Of a stretch of 8,842 bases of DNA, positions 1 through 5,524 are shown piece by piece. A model generated the notes under the pieces. The model searched no databases. It was not told the origin of the DNA and worked only from the letters and a program-made list of their open reading frames with translations. Every line of letters begins with the position of its first letter. Within the stretch, counting starts at the first letter, position 1. Position numbers and translations under genes: made by a program. This DNA is from CAVPLU01 sp050012535 (GTDB lineage: Archaea > Thermoproteota > Bathyarchaeia > 40CM-2-53-6), in the NCBI GenBank assembly GCA_050012535.1, contig JBEKGZ010000061.1, positions 1-8,842 of the forward strand. The letters are read 5' to 3'.

Positions 1-149
1 GGAGCTGAGAACCTAATCCCTTTCTCTATCAGGAACAGCCTCTTGATCAAGGTCTTGTTAGCTATGAACTGAGGGTACTTCTTATGAGCCCAAGTCTCTA
101 TCTCAGCATCGGTTACGTTCATCTGGGCTGCTAGAGTATCAAGGCTCAT
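1..149 (-). CDS. Unrecognised protein, N-terminal part, cut by the left window edge
   Basis: I do not recognise this protein. An ATG at 149-147 opens a frame that stays open for 49 codons to the edge, beginning MSLDTLAAQMNVTDAEIETW. It is soluble and charged, with no signal peptide or membrane segment. The first 25 residues have a helical, helix-turn-helix-like feel, but that is only an impression. The ATG lies one base after the TAG stop of the ParB-like gene at 151-714. The two are therefore almost certainly translated from one transcript, and the end of the upstream gene supplies the ribosome entry region. The position beside a ParB-type protein suggests a plasmid or integrated-element maintenance or replication role. 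This is inference from context only. Confidence 0.55.
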   Translation of the reverse strand, partial: MSLDTLAAQMNVTDAEIETWAHKKYPQFIANKTLIKRLFLIEKGIRFSA

Positions 150-150
150 T

Positions 151-714
151 CTACTTCACCTTGCCTCCTTTGGCTAGCTTGTCAACCTGGAAGTTGACCA
201 GGAAGACCTTCAGCCTAGGGTTCCAGACAGTATGGCTTTGCTTCCAAAATGTCTTGAACTCATTGAGGGAGTACCCTCCTTCAGCCTCTGCATGCTTCTC
301 AGTAAGGTCACGTAGAGCCTTCTTTTCTATAGAGGCCACTTTGATCTCAGCGAACTTGGCGTAAAGGTCGACTCTTGCACCTGGTATAATTGGATCAACC
401 CTAGTCAAACATACCTGACTTTGGCCTTCCATCCTGACTATCTCAGCATGTTCAGGCGTAAGTCTGACTTCAGGAGCAGTCTCAACTACCCTTTTGATGA
501 TCTTTGGTATGGCTTCTCCAGGGTAACGAGCAGCCTCCTTGACTATGTTCCTTGCATTAGCTTGTGAGACTCCTTCTTGACCTATAGCCTTGGCAAGAGC
601 AAGTTGTCTTTCAGGATCTTTGATCCTCCTTCCTATGGACAACGCATTGTCCGAAGTGATTACTCCTTCTGCTTGCTTTGAAACAAGCTTCTGGATCTCC
701 TTCAGTACCCCCAC
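151..714 (-). CDS. ParB/Spo0J-like DNA-binding protein, 5' end lost or frameshifted
   Basis: ParB-family proteins bind centromere-like DNA sites for plasmid or chromosome partition, and relatives act as regulators. The frame from the GTG at 714 gives 187 aa. Reading in frame upstream to 774 adds LAERFGVRRSTFKDGVKLL, which matches the helix-turn-helix of the Spo0J/ParB core. It runs straight into EIQKLVSKQAEG, then DPERQLALAKAIGQEGVSQANA, as in ParB proteins. The GTG start would cut this helix-turn-helix in two. There is no other ATG/GTG/TTG between 714 and the in-frame TGA at 775-777, so the true start is further upstream and the gene is interrupted. The N-terminal ParB nuclease/CTPase domain is not visible. 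The last 90 or so residues are unrecognised. The gene is followed after one base by the gene at 1-149. Family assignment is fairly good; a partition role is inferred. Confidence 0.6.
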   Translation of the reverse strand: MGVLKEIQKLVSKQAEGVITSDNALSIGRRIKDPERQLALAKAIGQEGVSQANARNIVKEAARYPGEAIPKIIKRVVETAPEVRLTPEHAEIVRMEGQSQVCLTRVDPIIPGARVDLYAKFAEIKVASIEKKALRDLTEKHAEAEGGYSLNEFKTFWKQSHTVWNPRLKVFLVNFQVDKLAKGGKVK

Positions 715-777
715 TAGCAGCTTGACTCCATCTTTGAATGTCGATCTTCTTACACCGAATCTTTCTGCAAGAGTTCA

Positions 778-1288
778 GATACGTCACGTTTTGAAAGTGG
801 GATAATCTATGGGCCTCCTATAGAATTTCACCTCTTCTTGTCTCCGGAACAGATTTGGGCATGCCCGACTCCTCAGAGCTATGGTTTCCGTAACGAACTG
901 ACTCCCGAAGGAGCAATTGTCCTCGAATAGGGTCCAGAAGGCGTGAGATAGGGCCAAGGAGGAAACAGGAATCTCTTTGGTGGATTGGATGGTGCGGCCA
1001 CCTGGTCTCACACCGCTACGGGCGAGTTTTTGGGACTCATGAATCACGCTACGTCCACACCCGGGCAACCATTGCGTTCCTGAAGCCTGGCTCTCGAAGC
1101 AGAGGATTAGCAGTTCCAGCATTTGGATTCAATGATAGAGACTCGTGTTTTGCAAACTGGAGACGAATTGGTTGTCGTGGAAGTCAACAAGATTGCGTAG
1201 ACGAGCATGTTCCGAATGTTCCTACGCCCCAATAGCCACATGGATAGAAAGCCATATAGAGAATAGTCCTCAGAGTAACTACCTTCTC
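778..1288. other. Stretch of about 510 bases without a supportable gene
   Basis: No open frame here looks like a real protein. A minus-strand frame at 784-1122 is low-complexity, rich in Cys/Ser/Arg and matches nothing I know. The plus-strand frame before 1289 (from 1145) has the same odd composition and is unlikely to be translated. The minus-strand part at 778-862 may hold the decayed or frameshifted 5' end of the ParB-like gene: an ATG at 862-860 preceded by GAGGAG at 874-869 opens 14 codons (MPKSVPETRRGEIL) before a TAG. The plus-strand sequence CATATAGA at 1253-1260 is a weak TATA-like candidate for the cyclase gene. Confidence 0.5.
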
Positions 1289-2647
1289 ATGGCAAAGAGG
1301 ACTTTGCTTAGCCGCCTCGCAACTTTTGGCGTAGTCGCCATTCTTTCCGGATTACTTCTAACGCTCTATCCTTTCTACCCGCTTTACATTACGATCGTCA
1401 TCGCTTTGGGGCTCGGGGCGGTAGGCCTGGAGTCCCCGTACCTTGGATTGATGCTTGCGATCCTGCTTTCTGTCTTTGGGTCCATGTATCAGGATGCTTT
1501 GGTTGGCCTAACGTTTCTAGTCGTCTTCTTCGCCGCGTTGACGTTGACCCGTTGGCTAGATTTGGCGTCGGTAGTCGCAACTTGGATTCTGGCCTTCTTG
1601 ACCCCCGTACCGTCCCTTGCTATCGCCCCGACGATGCTTGCTGGGCTTCATGAGAGCCGTGGGGACGCATTGAAGATCGGAGTCGTCTCAGGCTTCTCGA
1701 TCTTCCTGGTAAGCTGGACAAGGAATATGATGCAAGCCGGCCTAATGCTCGTCCCATCACCAGGCAACTATGTTACGAAAGCGATCCCAGACCCTTGGCT
1801 TTTCACAGCGTTCATACCAAACGTCGATATGTTCAGCTTGACTCGGCTGACTGACTACTATGCGCCTCTAGCCTCAAGCCTAGGCGACTTCCGCATCTAC
1901 CTCCTAATCGCCACCTGGGCTATCGCCGGCTATCTGACCGCGTTCCTCGCATCCAAAATGAAAGGCAAAACATACTTTGCGTCATCAGTCGTTGGAGTTC
2001 TCCCAGCGGTAATCGTCTCCTTCGTCTTCGCTCAGACTCCTTTGTTGGAGATAGGTGCCGCGCTCGTTGCCTCGGCCGTCATTCCGGTCGCCTACAGGTT
2101 TCTCCAACCCATATTGGAAGAGCAATTGAAGCAGGAGAGAAAGCTGGTAGCCGTAATGTTTACGGATCTTGTAGGATACACGGCGCTAGCGCAGGAGAAT
2201 GAAGCAGTCGCACTTCAGATCCTAGAGACTCAGAAGAAGATCCTCCGCCCGATCTTCGAAAAACACGGCGGACGAGAGATCAAGACAATCGGAGACGCCT
2301 TCTTGGTGGAGTTTACTAATGCCCTCGACGCTGCTGTGTGCGCCGTTGATATTCAAAGAACGTTGCAAGAAAAGCCGCTCGTGCACAAGGGGAAGGAAAC
2401 GAAGCTTCGAATTGGTATTCATGTTGGGGACGTGATACATCGCCAGGGGGACGTTTTTGGGGACGCGGTTAATATCGCATCTCGCATAACACCCTTAGCT
2501 TTACCTGGCGGAATTTGTATTTCCCGTCAAGTCTACGATCAGGTCTGGAACAAGATCGACTATGAGATCATCGAGCTTGGAACACAGGAACTCAAGAATG
2601 TGCAGTATCCAACAGAACTCTACCGCATTTCTACACGGAAAGTTTGA
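1289..2647 (+). CDS. Membrane-bound class III adenylate (nucleotide) cyclase
   Basis: Predicted to convert ATP to cAMP and pyrophosphate at the cytoplasmic face of the membrane. From the ATG at 1289 the protein is 452 aa. Residues 1-270 hold about eight or nine hydrophobic segments, roughly at 11-28, 31-48, 52-66, 70-86, 92-116, 128-146, 202-221, 231-248 and 252-268. They match no sensor domain I know. Residues 285-450 are a class III cyclase domain. Metal-binding Asp293 lies in FTDLVGYT and Asp336 in KTIGDAF, with Lys332 as the purine-selecting lysine. Asp388 in GDVFGDAVNIASR is at the adenine-selecting position, and Asn395 and Arg399 are the transition-state pair. This set favours ATP over GTP. 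The open frame extends to 1145, but those 48 residues look non-coding and the hydrophobic region begins right after the 1289 ATG. No Shine-Dalgarno is visible; a TATA-like CATATAGA lies about 30 bases upstream, so the mRNA may be leaderless. Convergent with the SulP gene. Confidence 0.88.
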   Translation: MAKRTLLSRLATFGVVAILSGLLLTLYPFYPLYITIVIALGLGAVGLESPYLGLMLAILLSVFGSMYQDALVGLTFLVVFFAALTLTRWLDLASVVATWILAFLTPVPSLAIAPTMLAGLHESRGDALKIGVVSGFSIFLVSWTRNMMQAGLMLVPSPGNYVTKAIPDPWLFTAFIPNVDMFSLTRLTDYYAPLASSLGDFRIYLLIATWAIAGYLTAFLASKMKGKTYFASSVVGVLPAVIVSFVFAQTPLLEIGAALVASAVIPVAYRFLQPILEEQLKQERKLVAVMFTDLVGYTALAQENEAVALQILETQKKILRPIFEKHGGREIKTIGDAFLVEFTNALDAAVCAVDIQRTLQEKPLVHKGKETKLRIGIHVGDVIHRQGDVFGDAVNIASRITPLALPGGICISRQVYDQVWNKIDYEIIELGTQELKNVQYPTELYRISTRKV

Positions 2648-2865
2648 CAACCTTTTCTCGTGTTTGGAATAAACTCGTAGACGTAGATGTTCAGTGCACC
2701 AATCGTCGTGTGATTGCATAGGTGGGAAACTACGACACCCATGGGCTATTTCGCTTGTCTGACAGTCTCTGTCTTGAATGGAAAGAACGACAGGTTCGAA
2801 ACGCAAACGAGTCCGAGTACTTTTGCAGACCGAGACTATGTTTCATGGGTGTTAGAGGAACTACC
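2648..2865. other. Convergent intergenic region between cyclase and SulP genes
   Basis: These 218 bases separate the 3' ends of the cyclase (plus) and the SulP transporter (minus). A short T-run, CCTTTTC at 2652-2658, just after the cyclase stop is the only terminator-like element, and it is weak. A plus-strand open frame from 2722 crosses into the SulP 3' end and has no protein-like character. A T-arm-like GGTTCGAAAC near 2793 has no pairing arms around it, so it is not a tRNA. Confidence 0.4.
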
Positions 2866-3237
2866 TTAGAGCGAATGGGTCAGAGCTTCCAGCGTATCGT
2901 TGGTGTCTATCAAACGCTCGCTTAGGATTCCGGCGAGGAATTTATGGAAAGCGGAGGCAATTTCAGGCGCATTGTCTTCCATTTCTTTCAACTTCTTCGC
3001 TGGAAGATAGAAGAGTGTACAGGGCTCATCGGCGATTACCGATGCGGAGGCTTTCCGGTCCAGGTACAATCCCAATTCTCCCACCACGGTACCTGATCGC
3101 ATGGTGCGCAGCCGGATAATTTTGCCATCCCCACTCTCCAGTTGAACCGTCACCTGTCCTGTCTCTATGAAATATAGGGCCGAATCGTCGCCCTGGCGGA
3201 TGATATATTCTCCTTGTTCGGCTTTTTTTCTCTTCAA
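2866..3237 (-). CDS. SulP transporter, C-terminal cyclic-nucleotide-binding fragment
   Basis: This frame encodes the CRP/CAP-type beta-roll that ends the SulP protein; by itself it is about 120 aa. It begins KKAEQGEYIIRQGDDSALYF, the usual first strands with the G-x(4)-QG-D turn, then IETGQVTV and the phosphate-binding cassette VVGELGLYLDRKASASV. The Gly-Glu that contacts the ribose is present. The Arg that normally grips the cyclic phosphate, nine residues after that Glu, is Ala here (codon 3051-3049), with Arg and Lys just before it. The C-terminal helix, AFHKFLAGILSERLIDTND, is intact and ends in a normal stop at 2868-2866. The TTG at 3237 is the first possible start in this frame but is internal to the native gene. 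Confidence 0.75.
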   Translation of the reverse strand: MKRKKAEQGEYIIRQGDDSALYFIETGQVTVQLESGDGKIIRLRTMRSGTVVGELGLYLDRKASASVIADEPCTLFYLPAKKLKEMEDNAPEIASAFHKFLAGILSERLIDTNDTLEALTHSL

Positions 3238-4543
3238 AATAGGTCATCAGTTGGGCAGCACTGACGGACGATGGCATGGCTTTTTCCAGTTGTTTCATCA
3301 GGGTCGAAGGCGTGGAGCCGAAGTCAAGACTCTCGAGACTCGCTATCATATGATCTTCGCACCATTCAATGCCATGATCCAGATCGGGAGAGACTTGTAT
3401 AGAGTCCTTCTCTCCCTCTCGCAGTATCTCTTTTTTCATTTGACGCTGCATCTTGGGTGAGAGATTGGTAAATGCTAGGGTGATCCCTCGTGTTTTGGTT
3501 AATTGCTTCATTTTGGCGAATCCAAACAACGCGGACGAGTCGAACCCGTTGACCGATCGAAAATCCAGCACTAAGAAACGCACAGGTGGCAAGTCGCGAT
3601 TGTCAATTCGTTGGCGAGCCATATCGAGTATTCTCTGTGCTGTGCCAAAGAAAATGAACCCTTGCAGTTCCAGGATGTATAGCCAATCGCCTTTTCGACG
3701 CAACAACTGTTGATACAGGCGAGGTCTGCTGACATTGCTATGAAAAGTCGCCCCTGTAAGCGTATGTTTGACGACATTGATACGGCTATAATCTACGACG
3801 AACAAGACGACCGCCAGCACGAGGCCCAGGCCTACCCCCTCCAAAAATCCGATCGTATTGATGACGATCAGAATCAGGATCAGGATAAGATAGTCTGTGA
3901 TAGGCAGTTTGAACCACGAGTCGTATACCCAAGTGACAAGAAAATCCAGACCGACGAACAGCAGCAATCCGCCTAGGACGAGATTCGGGAAGTACAAAAG
4001 CAGGGACCCTCCCAGCCACAACACGATACCGCACACAGCTGCCAAAACAAACCCAACTAGCCGGCTTCTCGCTCCCATTTTGTAGTTCAACATCGACCTG
4101 CTCAACGTATGCCACTCGACCATACTTCCCCCCAGCCCGGCGACAAGGTTGGCAAGCCCAGCCGCTTTGAGGTCTCGGTTCAGGTCAACATTCTGGCCGG
4201 TCGCCAGTTCTATGCCGGTGAGGTTGAGCAGAATTGCTATGACGCCTATGATTGGAATGACGAGTAGACTGCCGATTTGATGGCTTATAACCAACCAGTT
4301 GACCTGCGCGAGATCGGAGACGTTCAGTGGCTGCCAAAGCCTGCCATGGTCGGAGAGTAGTGCACCCAACAGCCAACCTTGCTCAGTGGCTTTGGCAATT
4401 GATGTATTCGTCAGTCCAAGCAAGATATAGAAGACGACAATGGCAGCTATCAAGTGCCGGGAACAATCAAAATGTGGTTGCGGCGCCGTAATGCCACTAG
4501 CAAGAACACGGCGAACAGCAAACCGGGCAGCCATTTCACCCAC
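3026..4543 (-). CDS. SulP transporter, central fragment: second membrane half plus STAS domain
   Basis: The frame spans 505 codons, but only about 4458-3224 is native. The first 28 residues and the last 65 or so are out-of-frame read-through. It resumes at HLIAAIVVFYILLGLTNTS and continues with IPIIGVIAILLNLTGIELA, the SulP segment GLANLVAGLGGSMVEWHTLS, and YLILILILIVINTIGFLEG, giving about six to eight further membrane segments. A STAS domain follows. Its core, VRFLVLDFRSVNGFDSSAL with DSSA at 3531-3545, is the usual STAS loop holding a Ser that can be phosphorylated in anti-anti-sigma relatives. After it comes a linker to the seven-A run at 3223-3229, where the frame leaves the native protein. 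Confidence 0.75.
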   Translation of the reverse strand: MGEMAARFAVRRVLASGITAPQPHFDCSRHLIAAIVVFYILLGLTNTSIAKATEQGWLLGALLSDHGRLWQPLNVSDLAQVNWLVISHQIGSLLVIPIIGVIAILLNLTGIELATGQNVDLNRDLKAAGLANLVAGLGGSMVEWHTLSRSMLNYKMGARSRLVGFVLAAVCGIVLWLGGSLLLYFPNLVLGGLLLFVGLDFLVTWVYDSWFKLPITDYLILILILIVINTIGFLEGVGLGLVLAVVLFVVDYSRINVVKHTLTGATFHSNVSRPRLYQQLLRRKGDWLYILELQGFIFFGTAQRILDMARQRIDNRDLPPVRFLVLDFRSVNGFDSSALFGFAKMKQLTKTRGITLAFTNLSPKMQRQMKKEILREGEKDSIQVSPDLDHGIEWCEDHMIASLESLDFGSTPSTLMKQLEKAMPSSVSAAQLMTYFEEKKSRTRRIYHPPGRRFGPIFHRDRTGDGSTGEWGWQNYPAAHHAIRYRGGRIGIVPGPESLRIGNRR

Positions 4544-5208
4544 AGCCCGGGTTGGATGATGGGAAGCAAGTGAAAGAGGCTGACCGATACTCCTGTCATA
4601 ACGGAAATTCCACCGAATGTCAGCAACAGCCCGGAGCCGGCCAAAACGCCGCCGATAACAGGATAGGGGATGAAGCGTATGAGGTTTCCTAGCTTAAATT
4701 GCCCAAGTGATAGGAACACGACCCCCGTCAAGAGCGTAGACAGACCAATAGCGACGACGACAGTGGTGAACTTTTCCTGATGTGTTGCCCAAGCGGGCAT
4801 CTGGCTGACGATCGCGGCTGAGAAGAGTGCTAGTATAGCAACCACAGTATCTTGCAAGCCGGCGGTTACCCACGGCAAAGAGCAGAAAAGGGCGGTCAGG
4901 ATTACGACGACCACCTCACCCATGAGCATCAGGCCGATGCCTCTTGAAATGTAAGCGCCCAGGTCACCCGAGAAAATCAATGCAGCGTAGGCGGTCACCT
5001 CGGTCACCTCGAGGATGCCCGCGACCAAGCCTCCTGCCAAGCTGGGTAGAAATTGTCTAGGTTGGATTACCTGTAGCAGGCGAGTCTTCAGTTTCAGATC
5101 TCCCTCACTCGTTGGGTACTTCTTCTCATCGCGCCCCTCCTCGGCGCTCCGCCAAGCAAAGAAAGCAGTGAACTCCGCACAGGCAGACCGTGAATCTCGG
5201 AAAGCCAC
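4450..5208 (-). CDS. SulP transporter, N-terminal membrane fragment
   Basis: This frame encodes 252 residues and ends in a premature TGA at 4452-4450. After about 45 hydrophilic residues it enters the SulP fold: FLPSLAGGLVAGILEVTEV, then AALIFSGDLGAYISRGIGL and VTAGLQDTVVAILALFSAAI, followed by FIPYPVIGGVLAGSGLLL. About six hydrophobic segments are present. The GTG start at 5208 is doubtful, because the first 26 or so residues look non-coding. A much better start signal, GAGGAGGGG four bases before an ATG at 5129-5127, lies in a neighbouring frame that closes after 11 codons. The last native residues before the break are about HILIVPG. Confidence 0.75.
   Translation of the reverse strand: MAFRDSRSACAEFTAFFAWRSAEEGRDEKKYPTSEGDLKLKTRLLQVIQPRQFLPSLAGGLVAGILEVTEVTAYAALIFSGDLGAYISRGIGLMLMGEVVVVILTALFCSLPWVTAGLQDTVVAILALFSAAIVSQMPAWATHQEKFTTVVVAIGLSTLLTGVVFLSLGQFKLGNLIRFIPYPVIGGVLAGSGLLLTFGGISVMTGVSVSLFHLLPIIQPGLWVKWLPGLLFAVFLLVALRRRNHILIVPGT
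5134..5142 (-). promoter_or_regulatory. Strong ribosome binding site pointing to the original SulP start
   Basis: On the minus strand GAGGAGGGG stands four bases before an ATG at 5129-5127. It lies inside the longer frame that starts with GTG at 5208, but one frame away from it. The ATG frame closes after 11 codons (MRRSTQRVREI). One missing base between about 5129 and 5095 would join this start to the transporter frame. This would give the SulP gene a normal start and remove an unlikely N-terminal extension. Confidence 0.4.
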
Positions 5209-5289
5209 TCCACTAGTTCACTTGCGCAGGATTTCAGACTTTGGATGCTTTCCGGAACTAGGTAGAGGAGAGAGTGGAAGAGGGGTTGT

Positions 5290-5307
5290 TAGGGGATTCC
5301 TCCCCTA
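5290..5307. repeat. Perfect 7-bp hairpin
   Basis: TAGGGGA, a TTCC loop, then TCCCCTA forms a perfect seven-base-pair stem. It sits between the SulP and JAMM genes. It is not followed by a T-run on either strand, so it is unlikely to be an intrinsic terminator. It could be an operator or a structured leader element. Confidence 0.6.
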
Positions 5308-5325
5308 TCCCGTCGTCGTTTGATT

Positions 5326-5413
5326 GGATTTGTGTGTGTGCGCACCAAGCTACCGACGACGATTCAAATTACGACGCTCGCACGACGAGGCCTTGGTGCA
5401 CACCCACAAATCC
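5326..5413. repeat. Long imperfect inverted repeat, 24- and 22-base arms
   Basis: The left arm (5326-5349) begins GGATTTGTG and ends GCGCACCAAG. The right arm (5392-5413) begins CTTGGTGC and ends CCCACAAATCC. The reverse complement of one arm matches the other, apart from a two-base gap and one mismatch in the GT-repeat part. The 42-base interior holds several ACGACG words. No flanking target-site duplication was seen. The structure could form a stable cruciform or RNA hairpin, or act as a double operator. Confidence 0.75.
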
Positions 5414-5450
5414 CAAGAGGAGGTGGTACGGGTTGATACATCACTAGTGG

Positions 5451-5465
5451 TGTGTGCGCACCAAG
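5451..5465. repeat. Direct copy of a 15-base repeat unit
   Basis: TGTGTGCGCACCAAG at 5451-5465 is an exact copy of 5335-5349, the inner part of the left arm of the long inverted repeat. With the inverted copy in the right arm (CTTGGTGCACAC) there are three occurrences within 131 bases. The core TGCGCA is itself palindromic. This spacing and symmetry suggest binding sites for a dimeric protein. Confidence 0.65.
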
Positions 5466-5524
5466 AGACCACCACGCATTCATATTCGTCTTATCTTCCA
5501 CGATGAATCGTTGATTGGTGTATC

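Larger units (their letters stand above)
2866..5208 (-). pseudogene. SulP anion transporter with STAS and cyclic-nucleotide-binding domains, split by two frameshifts
   Basis: SulP (SLC26/SulP) proteins carry sulfate, bicarbonate or other inorganic anions across the cytoplasmic membrane. Three minus-strand frames join end to end into one protein of about 780 residues: N-terminal membrane half, C-terminal membrane half plus STAS domain, and a cyclic-nucleotide-binding tail. This order and length fit bacterial SulP-STAS-CNB transporters. The first break is near 4453-4461, where the sequence lacks one base in a CCCGG context. The second is at a run of seven T (3223-3229), where removing one base restores EEKKAEQGEYIIRQ. 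Everything outside these points reads cleanly, with no internal stops. The breaks may therefore be recent mutations, homopolymer sequencing errors or, at the A7 run, transcriptional slippage. Substrate is unknown. The architecture is common in bacteria, so acquisition from a bacterium is plausible but untested. Confidence 0.85.
5209..5524. other. Repeat-rich intergenic region between two divergent genes
   Basis: These 316 bases separate the 5' ends of the SulP gene (minus) and the JAMM gene (plus), so promoters for both should lie here. No convincing protein frame is present. The stretch 5290-5475 carries several hairpins and repeated words, listed separately. CGTCGTCG at 5311-5318 has an inverted copy at 5354-5361. 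GGTGGT near 5422-5427 faces ACCACC near 5468-5473. CACTAGTG at 5442-5449 is a perfect palindrome. TCTTATCTT around 5489-5497, about 30 bases before the JAMM start, is a weak TATA-like candidate. Confidence 0.55.

Noticed and set aside
775..786. Two in-frame TGA codons before the ParB-like frame as a sign of TGA recoding
   Set aside because: The cyclase, ABC ATPase, permease and JAMM genes all end naturally at TGA, so TGA is a stop here.
1010..1095. tRNA-like sequence on the minus strand (GGTTGCCCGGG, a possible anticodon arm, GGTGTGAGACC)
   Set aside because: No TTCGAAT-type T-loop and no acceptor stem pairing; at best a chance resemblance.
784..1122. 112-codon minus-strand open frame
   Set aside because: Low-complexity composition with no domain or start signal. 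It happens to share the frame of the ParB-like gene but is separated from it by two TGA codons.
1145..1288. N-terminal extension of the cyclase by 48 residues
   Set aside because: Cys/Arg-rich, non-protein-like sequence before a clean start with a membrane helix at 1289.
2722..2925. 67-codon plus-strand frame between the cyclase and SulP genes
   Set aside because: No recognisable features and it runs antisense into the conserved SulP C-terminus.
3223..3229. Programmed -1 ribosomal frameshift at the A7 run of the SulP gene
   Set aside because: The change needed is a one-base skip forward (+1), the opposite of a -1 slip, and the upstream break would remain.
5326..5413. Miniature inverted-repeat transposon
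   Set aside because: No target-site duplication at the ends and no transposase or second copy in the window; kept only as an inverted repeat.
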